Positions 8,506 through 18,283 of a stretch of DNA of 64,000 nucleotides are shown in pieces (positions within the stretch are counted from its first letter, which is position 1; each line of letters begins with the position of its first letter). The stretch comes from Ureaplasma miroungigenitalium (lineage in GTDB: Bacteria > Bacillota_I > Bacilli_A > Mycoplasmatales > Mycoplasmoidaceae). The notes below the pieces were generated by a model. The model was not told the DNA's origin, made no database searches, and saw only the letters and a list, made by a program, of their open reading frames with translations. The position numbers and the translations under genes are program-made. The DNA lies in assembly GCF_025780085.1 (NCBI RefSeq), contig NZ_JAOXHL010000001.1, positions 362,483-426,482 of the forward strand, written 5' to 3'.

Positions 8506-9750
8506 TTATAGAGTAATACTTGCTAAAAAATAATTTCTTTTACCTTTCTTTACCAAAATATATTGGTTTAATAAAAGGTCTTTGCTTTCTAAAATGTATT
8601 GTTCATCATTAATTTTTTGACCATTAATCAATAATGAATTATTCGTAATTAATTCTCGTGCCACGCGTTTTGATGTAGCGATTTCCATTTGAATTAAAAG
8701 GTCAACTAACGAAAGGGGAAGTTCTTTAATCTCAACACTTGGAATTGTTTTAAAAGCAATTCGCAAATCTTCGGGTGATAAGGCGTTTATATCGCCATTA
8801 AATAAGGCTTGAGAAATACTAATAGCTTGTTGAAGTTTTTGTGTTCCATGTACATCAGTAACTACAGTTTCAGCTAATTTCTTTTGAGCTAAACGAAGAT
8901 GTTTTTGCTGTTCATGTTCGTTTAATAATTGTTGAATATCTGCCACACTAATCATTGTCAATGAATAAAGCAGTTGGGCAATATCCTCATCAGCTTGATT
9001 AATCAAAAATTGATACATTTCATATGCTGATGTGTATTTTTCAGATAAATAGACTGCGCCTTTTTCTGATTTACCGAATTTTTTTCCGTCTTTGTTAACT
9101 AATAAATTGATAGTTAAACCACACGCTAGATTATCATCACCGATATTTTTTCTAATAATTTCAACACCTGTGGTGATGTTCCCTCATTGATCTGATCCGC
9201 CAGCCTGAATTGCAATCCGATGATTTTTATATAATTGTAAAAAGTCATAACCTTGCAGAAGGTTATATGAAAATTCCGTAAATGATATTCCAGTACTTAA
9301 ACGTGAAGAAATAATTTCTTTTTCTAAAAGATAATTAATGTTAATGCTTTTTCCTACATCTCGTAAAAAGTCTAAAAAATTCATTTTTTCATAGAATTGG
9401 TAATTATTAATAACTTCACTTTGTGCGTAGGTTACTAATTGTTGAGTTACGTTTGTTATGTTGTGTGCTAATGTGTCTTTGTCTAATAAGTTTCGTTCCT
9501 TACTTTTACCACTTGGATCACCAATCATTCCAGTTGCTCCACCGACAATGGCCACTGTTTTAATACCTGCTTGGTGAAATCTTTTTAACAACATAATCAT
9601 AATATAATTGCCTAAATGCAACGAATCAAAAGAAGGGTCAAAACCTACATAAATTCCATAACCACTAGCTAACGCATTATTTAATTTTTCTTCGTTAGTA
9701 ATGTTGTTAATTAAATTTCGTTGACGTAGTTCGCTGATAATATTTTTCAT
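8506..9750 (-). CDS. tyrS: Tyrosyl-tRNA synthetase
   Basis: Charges tRNA-Tyr. One 414-residue gene when the TGA near 9184 is read as Trp (GGSDQW-GNI, a conserved TyrRS position). Seen: YVGFDPSFDSLHLGNY, where HLGN is the class I HIGH motif; KFGKS as the KMSKS-like loop; and a C-terminal S4 RNA-binding domain (SKRVARELITNNSLLINGQK). No T-box leader is evident; the short leader has only a CTATTC/GAATAG hairpin at about 9781-9797. It is divergent from the ABC ATPase gene. Confidence 0.96.
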
Positions 9751-9875
9751 TTTTATTTCCCTTTTTTATACGTTTAGAGGCTATTCTAAGCGAATAGTTC
9801 AAACGCGCTATATTATATAATATAATTAAATATTAGTATTATAGCAATAATTCAAAAATTTTAGGAGATCAACTT

Positions 9876-10769
9876 ATGAGTGAAAAAGTAACAACTACTC
9901 CAGAAACAAAAACAGCTAATATCTCTAAAAGAGCTAATAAAAAAGCTATTCTTTCGTCTTTGGATAAAGAAGAAAAGAAACTTTTAAAGAAACGAATTGC
10001 TGAAATTAAAAAAGCCAATAAACCACACAAAGGTCCAATCGATATCCCTATGCACGATGAAGAAAACGTCATTGAACTTGTTAATGTTAGTAAAACTTTT
10101 GAAAACTCATTAGTAATCTACGAGGCTTTAAAAGATATCAATATTTCAATTAAAAAAGGCGACTTTGTAATTATTCTTGGTCCATCTGGTTCAGGAAAAA
10201 CAACCTTAATGAATATTATGTCCGGCCTTGATCGAGCAACTTCAGGTGATGTACGTGTATGTAACAAAGCGTTAATAAACATGAAAGAATCACAACTAAC
10301 CAAATTCCGTAAAGATAACGTTGGTTTTGTGTTCCAACAATATGGTCTATTAAGCTTACTATCAGTTATCGATAATGTACGAATGGGCGCTGATCTTCAA
10401 AGCGATAAAAATTTACGTATCGACCCTTTAAAAGCATTAGAAGGTGTTGGTATGTTAGAATACCAAAACAAATATCCTAATGAATTATCAGGTGGGCAAC
10501 AACAACGTGTGTCTATTGCACGTGTGTTAGCCAAGAATCCGAAAATTATTTTCGGGGACGAACCAACAGGGGCTGTTGATGAAACGATGTCTAAAATGAT
10601 CTTGAATCGTTTTGTTGAAGTTAATAAAGAGTTAAAAACAACAATTATTATCGTAACCCACAACCCAATTTTTGCTGACCTAGGAACTTTGGTTGTAAAA
10701 GTGAAAGATGGTCGCATTCATGAATTAATTCGCAACGATAATCCAAAATCTGTTGCTGAATTAAAATGA
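9876..10769 (+). CDS. ABC transporter ATP-binding protein, LolD/MacB type
   Basis: Nucleotide-binding subunit of the family that pairs with FtsX-like permeases. 297 residues: a lysine-rich N-terminal extension of about 65 residues, then Walker A GPSGSGKTT, Q-loop FVFQQYGLL, signature LSGGQQQRVSIARVL, Walker B IIFGDEPTGAVD and the H-loop VTHNPIF. The start is supported by AGGAG upstream. No permease gene is adjacent; the next gene is secA, 23 nt away. What it transports cannot be read. Confidence 0.88.
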   Translation: MSEKVTTTPETKTANISKRANKKAILSSLDKEEKKLLKKRIAEIKKANKPHKGPIDIPMHDEENVIELVNVSKTFENSLVIYEALKDINISIKKGDFVIILGPSGSGKTTLMNIMSGLDRATSGDVRVCNKALINMKESQLTKFRKDNVGFVFQQYGLLSLLSVIDNVRMGADLQSDKNLRIDPLKALEGVGMLEYQNKYPNELSGGQQQRVSIARVLAKNPKIIFGDEPTGAVDETMSKMILNRFVEVNKELKTTIIIVTHNPIFADLGTLVVKVKDGRIHELIRNDNPKSVAELK

Positions 10770-10792
10770 GATTCTTAAGAAGCGAGGTATAT

Positions 10793-13198
10793 ATGAATTT
10801 ATTCAACCAAATATCACCAAAAAACCGTATTCTACACCAAGCAAATTTAATTGCCACTGATGTTTTAAAACTTGAAAAGGAATTTGCTAGCAAGACAGAC
10901 GAAGAATTAAAAAACATGTCTGCTGATTTAGTTGACTTTTTAAGTGAAAATAATCCGCTTGACGATCGTTTAGTAGAAGCTTTAGCTTTAATTCGTGAAG
11001 TTGTTTTCCGAGTGCACAATAAATATGCTTATAAGGTTCAATTGATTGGGGCAATTATTGTTTATTTTGGTGACTTTGCCGAAATGATGACAGGGGAAGG
11101 GAAAACCCTAACCTTAGTTTTGGTTGGTTATTTAAATGCTCTTTATAAAAAGGGTGTTCACATGGTAACGGTTAATGAATATTTAGTAAAAGTGGGTGCA
11201 GAATTCTGTACACCCGTTTTTAGTTTTTTAAATATGTCTGTGGGTATTAATTTAGCAAGTATGAGTGAGTTTGAAAAAAGAACTAATTATAATTGCGATA
11301 TTACATACACTACCAATTCAGAATTAGGTTTTGATTATTTACGTGATAACATGGTTACTAATTATAGTGATAAAGTTCAACGTGGGTTACATTTTGCCAT
11401 TATTGACGAGGGGGATTCTGTTTTAATTGATGAGGCACGAACACCATTGATTATTTCAGGTGAACCACAAGATGAGGTAAGTAATTACGTTAAGGCTGAT
11501 CGCTTTGTTAAAAAACTTGAACCAAATGATTATCTTGTTGATCCAGAGTCACAATCAGTAATTTTAACTGTCTATGGAATCAAAAAGGCTGAAGAATATT
11601 TTAATGTAAGTAATTATTTTAATATTGAAAACTCAGATAATATCCACAAAGTGAATAATGCTTTACGTGCTAATTATACCTTTGTTAACGGTCGTGAATA
11701 CATTGTGCGTCAGGACGAAAATGGAGAAGATGTCATTGCCTTAGTTGATCAGTCAACAGGGCGGATTATGGATGGGCGTAGTTATTCTGCTGGTTTACAA
11801 CAAGCTATTCAAGCAAAAGAATATTTAAAAATTGAACCCGAGAATTTAACAGTAGCAACTATTACTTATCAATCTTTATTCCGATTATATAAAAAATTAG
11901 CAGCAGTTTCAGGTACCGCTATCACAGAAGCTGAGGAATTTTTAAACATCTACAATATGGTTGTTGTAAGTATCCCTACAAACAAACCTATTCAACGTAT
12001 TGATCACCCTGACTACATTTTTGATAACAAACGAACTAAATGAAAATATGTTATTGCTGATGTTATCCGTCGTCACGAAAAAGGCCAACCGATTTTAATC
12101 GGAACTGCATCTGTTGAAGATTCAGAAATCTTACACCGTTTATTAGAAAAAGTTCATATCCCACACGAAGTTTTAAACGCCAAAAACCATGCTCGCGAAT
12201 CGGAAATCGTTGCCCGAGCAGGTGAATTCAAAGCGGTAACCATCGCTACTAATATGGCCGGACGGGGAACTGATATTAAATTATCACCTGAATCATTGGC
12301 AGCCGGGGGGTTGTGTGTCATCGGTACTGAGCGAGCTGATTCACGACGAATTGATAACCAATTACGTGGTCGTTCAGGTCGACAAGGAGACGTTGGTGAA
12401 TCACGTTTCTTTATTTCTATGGAAGATACACTATTCTCTCGTTTTGCTACTGACTCATTAAATAAAGCTGATGAAGAGTTTTCTGAAGATGTTACATCTA
12501 CAAGTTTCTTTACTCGCTTATTAAATAACACTCAAAAACGTGTTGAATCATTAAATTATGATACTCGAAAAAATTTAATCGATTATGACAGTGTTTTAAG
12601 TAATCAACGAGAATTGATTTATAAACAACGAGATGCCATTTTAATGTCTAAGGATAATAAAGTGTTGTTCTACCGAATGTTAGACATTGTTATTGATGAT
12701 TTATTGTATCAAGCTCGAAACGTTCCTAATCATGACATTGTAGATCCACACAAATTAATCGAAATTACGACTAATGAATTGTTGATTAATTATAGTTTAG
12801 ATATCAATTTATACATCGCTAAAAATTACGAACAAATGCGTGATCAATTGCGTCATGATTTGCGCGCTTATTTTGACCAAAAAGAACAAAATATGACTCC
12901 TGAATTCTTTAATCGTGACTTAAACACTTTGATGATTTCCATTATTGATCAGAAATGAACTAAACATTTAGATGTCACTCAAAAAGTACGTGAAGGGGTA
13001 AATTTACGTGCTTATGAACAAAAAGTACCTTTAAATATTTATGTGCAAGATACAGATAAATTATTTGAAGAATTAAAAAACGAAGTGGCTCAAGAAACCG
13101 TTCGGATTGCTGGTAAGTGGAACTATGCTTTTAATAATGACCAAAATAACGAAAATGGTCTAGCTCTTAATTTCGAACAATTTGACTATGTTGAATAA
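10793..13198 (+). CDS. secA: Protein translocase ATPase SecA
   Basis: Motor driving proteins through the SecYEG channel. 801 residues, with in-frame TGA codons at about 12042 and 12956 read as Trp. Seen: Walker A TGEGKT near residue 100, [27 protein letters not shown], and the helicase-like motifs [10 protein letters not shown] and [11 protein letters not shown]. The segment usually DEVDSILID reads DEGDSVLID. The C-terminus lacks the cysteine-rich zinc motif that many SecAs carry. The start MNLFNQISP is preceded by GAGG; the end overlaps uvrB by 11 nt. SecG is encoded at 50 kb. Confidence 0.96.
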
Positions 13199-15194
13199 CA
13201 GACCTTTTAAATTGGTAAGCAAACATGCTCCGGCTGGTGACCAAAAGTTAGCCATTGAGCAAATGGTTAATAATATACAAACCAAACAAATTAAACGGCA
13301 AGTTTTATTAGGAGCAACTGGAACAGGAAAAACCTTTAGCGTTGCTAATGTTATCGCTCAAACACAAATAAAAACCTTAGTTTTAGCACACAATAAAACA
13401 CTAGCTGCTCAATTGTACACCGAGTTAAAAGAATTATTTCCTGAAAACAAAGTAGAATATTTTATCTCCTACTTTGATTACTATCAACCAGAAGCATATA
13501 AGCCTAATACAGACACATATATCGAAAAGGATGCTATTACCAATCAAGAAATAGAGCGAATGCGTTTATCGACCATCAACTCTTTAGCAACATCAAATGA
13601 TGTTATTGTTGTTGCTAGTGTGGCGTGTATTTATGCCTCAGTTTCTACAGCTGAATTTATTAAACACCAAGTTTTTTTAAGACAAAATAATACTTTAGAT
13701 TTTAGTAATTTTAAAAAACAATTGATTTTATTAGGTTATGAGCGTGTTGTAAACGACCTATTACCGGGGACTTTTAAAATTAAAGGTGAAGTTATTGAGT
13801 TAATGTTTGGATATGCCGAAGATTTTAAAATAGAAATTGTTTTAGATTTTGATGAAATAATTAGTATTTCTAAAAAAGAATTATTGACTAATAAATTAAT
13901 CGAAAGTTTAGATGAAATTACTATTTATGCAGCCACTGAATATATTTTTAACGAAGAAAAATTAGATGTGGCAATTCAAAACATTCGTACTGAATTAAAA
14001 AGTCGAATCACTTATTTCAATAAAGAAAATAAACTGATCGAAAGTCAGCGTATTGAGCAACGAACAAATCAAGACATTGAAGCAATTCTTGAATTTGGTT
14101 ATTGTTCTGGCGTTGAGAATTATTATCGTCACCTAGAACATCGTGAACCCGAACAAACACCATGAACAATTTTTGATTTTTTTAGTTTCAAACAAGAACC
14201 ATGGTTAATGATTATTGATGAATCCCACAATACATTACCACAAGTTAAGGGTATGCACAATACAGACCGTTCTCGTAAGCAAACATTAGTTGATTATGGT
14301 TTTCGTTTGCCATCCGCACTAGATAATCGACCTCTAAACTATGATGAATTCAATGCAGCATTAGATAATGTTATCTATGTCTCAGCTACACCTAACGACG
14401 AAGAGATAGCTCTATCAAATGGGGTTGTCGTTAGTCAAATTGTCCGTCCAACAGGATTGCTTGACCCTATAATTGAAATTCGACCTACGGAATTCCAAAT
14501 TGATGATTTGATTCGCGAGTTAAATATTTTACACGATAAAAATGAACGAGCATTTATTAACGTAATGACTATTAAAATGGCCGAGGAGTTATCTAGTTAT
14601 TTAAATAATACGAGTATTAAATCCGCTTATTTGCACAATGAATTAAAAACCCTTGAACGAACATATATTATTAATAGAATGCGAGCTGGTGTATTTGATT
14701 GCATCGTTGGAATTAATCTACTGCGTGAGGGTATTGATGCTCCCGAGGTTTCAACTGTTTTCATATTCGACGCCGATAAACCAGGTTTTTTTCGAAGTGA
14801 TAAATCATTAATTCAAATTATTGGGAGAGCTGCGCGTAATGCTCATGGACGTGTTATTATGTATGCAGATGTTGTTACACCTGCGATGAAAACCGCCATT
14901 GATGAAACTAACAGACGACGTCAAATCCAAATGAAATACAACGAAATTAATAATATCATTCCTAAAACTATTGTAAAACCAATTCCAGTAGATTTAACTG
15001 AACAAAAAGATTACAAAAAATATGAGGCAATGATTGGGATTAAAAATCCCAAAACATTTAATGAACAGATTCGTGAATTAAAAAAACTTATGCAAGATGC
15101 CGCTTTTAACCAAGAATACGAACAGGCAGCATATTATCGAGATCTAATTTTCGAATTACAGGCTAACAAAAAACTAAAAGAAAGCGATAATTAG
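13188..15194 (+). CDS. uvrB: Excinuclease ABC subunit B
   Basis: Damage-verifying helicase of nucleotide excision repair. 668 residues, with a TGA near 14163 read as Trp. Seen: Walker A GATGTGKT near residue 42; the [16 protein letters not shown] beta-hairpin region; [15 protein letters not shown] (DExx box); [16 protein letters not shown]; the helicase motif [12 protein letters not shown]; and a C-terminal UVR domain ([18 protein letters not shown]) that recruits UvrC. ATG 13188 lies inside the secA end with no clear binding site, suggesting translational coupling. uvrA and uvrC are not in the window. Confidence 0.96.
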
Positions 15195-15230
15195 CTTTTT
15201 TTAATTGTTTTTATGCGTTTATTTTAAACA

Positions 15231-15261
15231 TTGTGCGTGCTATGATATTATGGTTTATAAT
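15231..15261 (+). promoter_or_regulatory. Candidate promoter of the trigger-factor-like gene
   Basis: TTGTGC (15231-15236), 19-bp spacer, TATAAT (15256-15261), about 50 bp upstream of the ATG. The -35 and spacing are weak. Confidence 0.45.
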
Positions 15262-15309
15262 TAAAATTATTAAAGCAACAGCAATGATGAAAGAAAAGGA
15301 AATATAAAT

Positions 15310-15963
15310 ATGGAATTTAAATCACAAATTAAAAACAAACGTCCTATTGATTGAAAACACACAATTGAAATCGAAGAATTACGTATTGATCCAAAAATGC
15401 TTGAAATGCACAGAGAACGTGTAAACCAAGTTTTTGCAAATGAAACAGAAGAAAAGAAAGCTCAACAAATCCACAACATTGTAATCCGTGAAAACGCATT
15501 CAATTTAGCTATGGACTACTTAGTTAGTTTTTATGATGTAGATGTTCACGCTGATGATGTTGAAGAATTAGAACCAAAAATTAAACAAGTTTATGGTGAT
15601 CAAATTAAAGATGACCAAGTTGAACAAGTATTAAAAAAAATTATTTACCGTGGATTAATTTTCAAAGATTTACAAAAGGAATTATCAATTAGTGTTAATG
15701 ATGAAGAATTAGATTCAATTCTAGATAATTACTATGAACAATCTAATCAATCAATTCGTAATTTCAAAGAAAATAAAGCACAATATGAAGCTGCACGTGA
15801 AACGTTGTTAGATGAAAAAACAGTTGCTGAAATTATTGGTAAATTTACAATTGATACATCTAAATATGAAAAAAATCTTCGTGATTCTCTAGCTGAAAAA
15901 ATGGAACTAGACAAACAAATCGAAGACATGAAAAAGGAAGACAAAACTGCTGAAGAAAAATAA
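15310..15963 (+). CDS. Trigger factor C-terminal-domain-like chaperone
   Basis: 217 residues, very charged and mostly helical. Residues ~50-185 follow the trigger factor C-domain pattern: a helical AFNLAMDYLVSFYDVDVHAD segment, long arms, ISVNDEELDSILDNYYEQS, and ETLLDEKTVAEIIGKF near the end. The ribosome-docking N-domain (GFRxGxxP signature) and the FKBP-type PPIase domain are absent; the first 45 residues match neither. A lysine/glutamate-rich tail follows. The early codon TGA encodes Trp, and the start has AAAGGAAATATAA upstream. Probably a ribosome-independent holdase; a degenerate trigger factor is the other reading. Confidence 0.7.
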
Positions 15964-15986
15964 ATAAATCAGCTTTTTGTCCAAAT

Positions 15987-16020
15987 AGACATCGCTTCTT
16001 TTAGTGATGTCTTTTGTTTT
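15987..16020 (+). terminator. Terminator of the trigger-factor-like gene
   Basis: A 10-bp stem AGACATCGCT / AGTGATGTCT (15987-15996 with 16003-16012, one G-U pair), loop TCTTTT, then TTTGTTTTT. It ends just before the binding site of the GntR gene. Confidence 0.8.
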
Positions 16021-16036
16021 TATAGGAGGGAAATGT

Positions 16037-16711
16037 ATGACTAATAAATCATATATTTTACGTTATATACTTTATAAAATTGCTGTTGGTGAGTACGCGC
16101 TTTATGCTAGTATTCCCAGTGAACATAGTCTAGCTCAATATTTATCCAGTTCGCGCATTACAATCCATAACGCACTTGAAACCTTAAAAAGTAATTGTTT
16201 GTTAAAATCAGTTAAGGGTAGTGGATACTATGTAGATATGAGTATAGACGCATATTTAAACTATCCATTAGCTAATTTGTATGCACGAACAACAGATATT
16301 CAAGTAGAAAATTTAGAAATAGCTACTTTTGATTTTAATGGTCAAAAATTTAATTTTTGTTATCAAATGACTTTTTTGCATAAGCAAAAGGTTTTATGCA
16401 CGCATTATGTTTTTTCGCGTCAAAAAATTCATTGAAAACTAAAGGTTTATGATTGAAATTTAGCACGATCATATATTCTTTCTGGAATCGATGATTTCTT
16501 TTCTGTTAAAACATTAATTTTACCGCATGTTGCTGATATTAAGAGTCTGCCAACATATGCCTTTTTGCATTCTTTCATAATAGATGATTTAGTTAAATCG
16601 GCTATTGCGATTAACGAGTACGAAAATCTAGAAGAAGAAATTCAAATATTAACCGTCACTAAGTTTCCTCCCAAAAACTTTCTTTTAAGGGACAAGAAAA
16701 AAATCAGTTAG
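16037..16711 (+). CDS. GntR-family transcriptional regulator
   Basis: 224 residues. The N-terminal winged helix shows the GntR pattern: IPSEHSLAQYLSSSRITIHN (recognition helix), then ALETLKSNCLLKSVKGSGYY (wing). The C-terminal ~150 residues could be a reduced UTRA-type effector domain, which would place it with the HutC subgroup that senses sugars or amino acids. TGA codons at 16434 and 16453 are Trp. The start has a perfect AGGAGGG six bases upstream; the tempting ATG at 16033 is out of frame. The likely target is its own region or the membrane protein downstream; no operator is obvious. Confidence 0.82.
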
Positions 16712-16729
16712 AGTCTAATAATTAGGGTA

Positions 16730-16757
16730 TTAACAAATATTTTTTTTCTGTTATACT
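16730..16757 (+). promoter_or_regulatory. Candidate promoter of the 202-residue membrane protein gene
   Basis: TTAACA (16730-16735), 16-bp spacer, TATACT (16752-16757), about 31 bp before the ATG and after the GntR gene. A reasonable sigma-70-type match. Confidence 0.55.
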
Positions 16758-16788
16758 TAATTATTAGAATACGAGAGGAGAGGTATCT

Positions 16789-17397
16789 ATGAAAAAAATT
16801 AAGCGTACAGGTGTTAGCATTATTGTTTCATGAATTTTTATTTTAATATTTTTAGCCCTTGCTTTTTCGACGCTTTATGGAGCACTAAAATATGTTAATT
16901 CAGGTAACCCTGATTCAAATCATGCCGGCGATTTAAAGTATAGTTTTTCAACATTCCAAGCATTTTACGAAGTACTCATTTACAAGGCTCCGACTTATCC
17001 TTACCCGCACGATATTAAAGCGGCTATCAATTATCACCACGTAATTGAATTTCTGCAAAATGCAGAGCGAAACCCCGCTGCACTGATAGGAACTTTGGGA
17101 ATTGTTAGCTTTATGTTCCCAGGTTTATCATGATTATCTGTAGCTTTCTTTGCTCTCAGTGCTCTAATATATCTGATTGTGAAAATTAAAATGTTTGTCT
17201 TATGAGGAAGACTGCGTAAGCTTGATCGAGATATCTTGTCATTATTATGTCTAATTGGTACTTTCTTGCCTATTATTTTCCTTGATTGATTAGTTGCTAT
17301 CTCAAGTATTAATTTATATAAAAAAGCAAAAAAACGTAAAGAAGAAGTTTTGAATAGTCCAACAAATACATGAGACAATTCTAATAACAATTTATAA
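16789..17397 (+). CDS. Hypothetical multi-pass membrane protein
   Basis: 202 residues with seven TGA-encoded tryptophans, invisible in a standard-code scan. Hydrophobic segments: residues ~8-30 (VSIIVSWIFILIFLALAFST), ~108-140 (IGTLGIVSFMFPGLSWLSVA and onward) and ~155-180 (LLCLIGTFLPIIFLDWLVAI). A polar loop of ~75 residues follows the first helix, and the C-terminus is lysine-rich, suggesting a cytoplasmic tail. The start has GAGGAGAGGTATCT upstream. I recognise no family. It follows a GntR gene, so the two may form a regulatory unit. Confidence 0.8.
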
Positions 17398-17430
17398 AAA
17401 CAAGTAAGTAAAATTCTTACTTGTTTTTTA
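17398..17430 (+). terminator. Terminator of the membrane protein gene
   Basis: Stem AAACAAGTAAG / CTTACTTGTTT (17398-17408 with 17416-17426), 7-nt loop, then a T run. It starts right at the stop codon and marks the left edge of the plasmid-like island. Confidence 0.9.
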
Positions 17431-17573
17431 AAAAAATCAACCAAATAATAAGAAATTAAATTATTCAATTATATTATTCCACCGGAAATTTTATTCTCCT
17501 GTTCAATTTTAATAATTGGAACCGTAGGAAACTTGGGGGTATATTATACAACACCTTTTTTGTTTCATCATAA

Positions 17574-17813
17574 CTATTTTACACGAAACAAAACAAATTG
17601 CACCATTTTTATTTTTTCGTTTACATCCATGGCAAACACTTCTTGTTTGCCATATAAAAAATCATTTGGCATAACTACTGATGCAGATACTCGTAATAAA
17701 TAATTCAACATGTTGCCATTATGAACCCAATTTTCTAAAGTTCTTATATTTCCCTTACCGGTCTTATATTGACCTTTAGGTGTTATAAAATTCAATTTAC
17801 TAAATACTCGCAT
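17574..17813 (-). CDS. Hypothetical 79-residue protein of the RepA_N island
   Basis: Start MRVFSKLNFITPKG at 17813 is supported by GAAGGAG 8 nt upstream; an upstream in-frame ATG at 17837 has no binding site. Mixed alpha/beta composition, no Trp from TGA, no membrane segment and no motif that I recognise. An OB-fold-like beta pattern in the second half is conceivable, which would suit a replication accessory protein, but that is conjecture. It lies about 470 bp downstream of the initiator gene on the same strand, beyond the direct repeats. Confidence 0.55.
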   Translation of the reverse strand: MRVFSKLNFITPKGQYKTGKGNIRTLENWVHNGNMLNYLLRVSASVVMPNDFLYGKQEVFAMDVNEKIKMVQFVLFRVK

Positions 17814-17835
17814 TAAACTAACTCCTTCGTAAAAC

Positions 17836-17878
17836 ACTCTAATACCTCGTTTAAGAGCTTTTTTTAAAACGTTAGAGT
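17836..17878. repeat. Long imperfect hairpin upstream of the 79-residue gene
   Basis: ACTCTAA (17836-17842) pairs with TTAGAGT (17872-17878), and inside it CGTTTAA pairs with TTAAAACG. It is in the leader of the 79-residue gene on minus and could be a regulatory RNA structure or part of the origin. Confidence 0.45.
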
Positions 17879-18063
17879 AATTTGTTGATTAACTTATGTT
17901 TCGTTTGTTAAAACGTTTATTTTTATATTTTTGAATAATTGACTTTTCATTTTACGAATAATCAATTTTTGTACTTTTCTAAATTCGATTGATATTTTGT
18001 TTTAGTTTAATATCTTCTCAAACCATAGTTCATAACTTAACTACTTAGACTTAGACTTATATA

Positions 18064-18108
18064 TTTATAATCAATCTGTTTATAATCAATCTGTTTATAA
18101 TCAATCTG
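18064..18108. repeat. Three exact tandem copies of a 15-bp repeat
   Basis: TTTATAATCAATCTG occurs at 18064-18078, 18079-18093 and 18094-18108 with no mismatch. It is adjacent to a second repeat family and to a replication-initiator-like gene, suggesting protein-binding iterons. Confidence 0.85.
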
Positions 18109-18119
18109 TTTTATATAGG

Positions 18120-18210
18120 ACCGGAACTTTTCTTCCTGTCTTACCGGAACTTTTCTTCCTGTCTTACCGGAACTTTTCTTCCTGTCTTGATAGGAATTTC
18201 TATTCGTGTT
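18120..18210. repeat. Three exact tandem copies of a 23-bp repeat plus a decayed fourth
   Basis: The 23-mer begins ACCGGAACTTTTCTTCCTG and ends TCTT; exact copies are at 18120-18142, 18143-18165 and 18166-18188, and a diverged copy follows to about 18210. Each unit contains GGAA and TTCC separated by CTTTTC, a near-dyad. It is GC-richer than its surroundings. The 23-bp period, near two helical turns, is typical of plasmid iterons. Confidence 0.88.
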
Positions 18211-18283
18211 TTAGACGATTGGATGAATTTAATCACCAATGTTTTAGATTGATAGTTTTGAATCTTTTATTGTAATCAGTCCT

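Larger units (their letters stand above)
17814..18283. other. 470-bp gene-free AT-rich region, possible plasmid-type origin
   Basis: No open reading frame of note. From left to right: a long imperfect hairpin (17836-17878); a very AT-rich stretch with short repeats such as TTAGACTTAGACTTA (about 18043-18057); a triplicated 15-mer (18064-18108); and a triplicated 23-mer (18120-18188). It lies directly 3' of the RepA_N-type gene. Clustered iterons next to an AT-rich stretch are the usual architecture of an iteron-controlled origin. Confidence 0.5.

Noticed and set aside
9751-9875. Possible T-box leader of tyrS
   Set aside because: Only ~125 nt with one short CTATTC/GAATAG hairpin; no T-box sequence, specifier stem or terminator/antiterminator pair.
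10648-11019. 123-residue open frame on minus spanning the ABC ATPase end and secA start
   Set aside because: Antisense to two clearly conserved genes, and no start signal.
17034-17468. 144-residue open frame on minus antisense to the membrane protein gene
   Set aside because: Begins at TTG without a binding site, opposite a gene with good start, UGA codons as Trp, membrane helices and terminator; composition looks like a shadow of hydrophobic codons.
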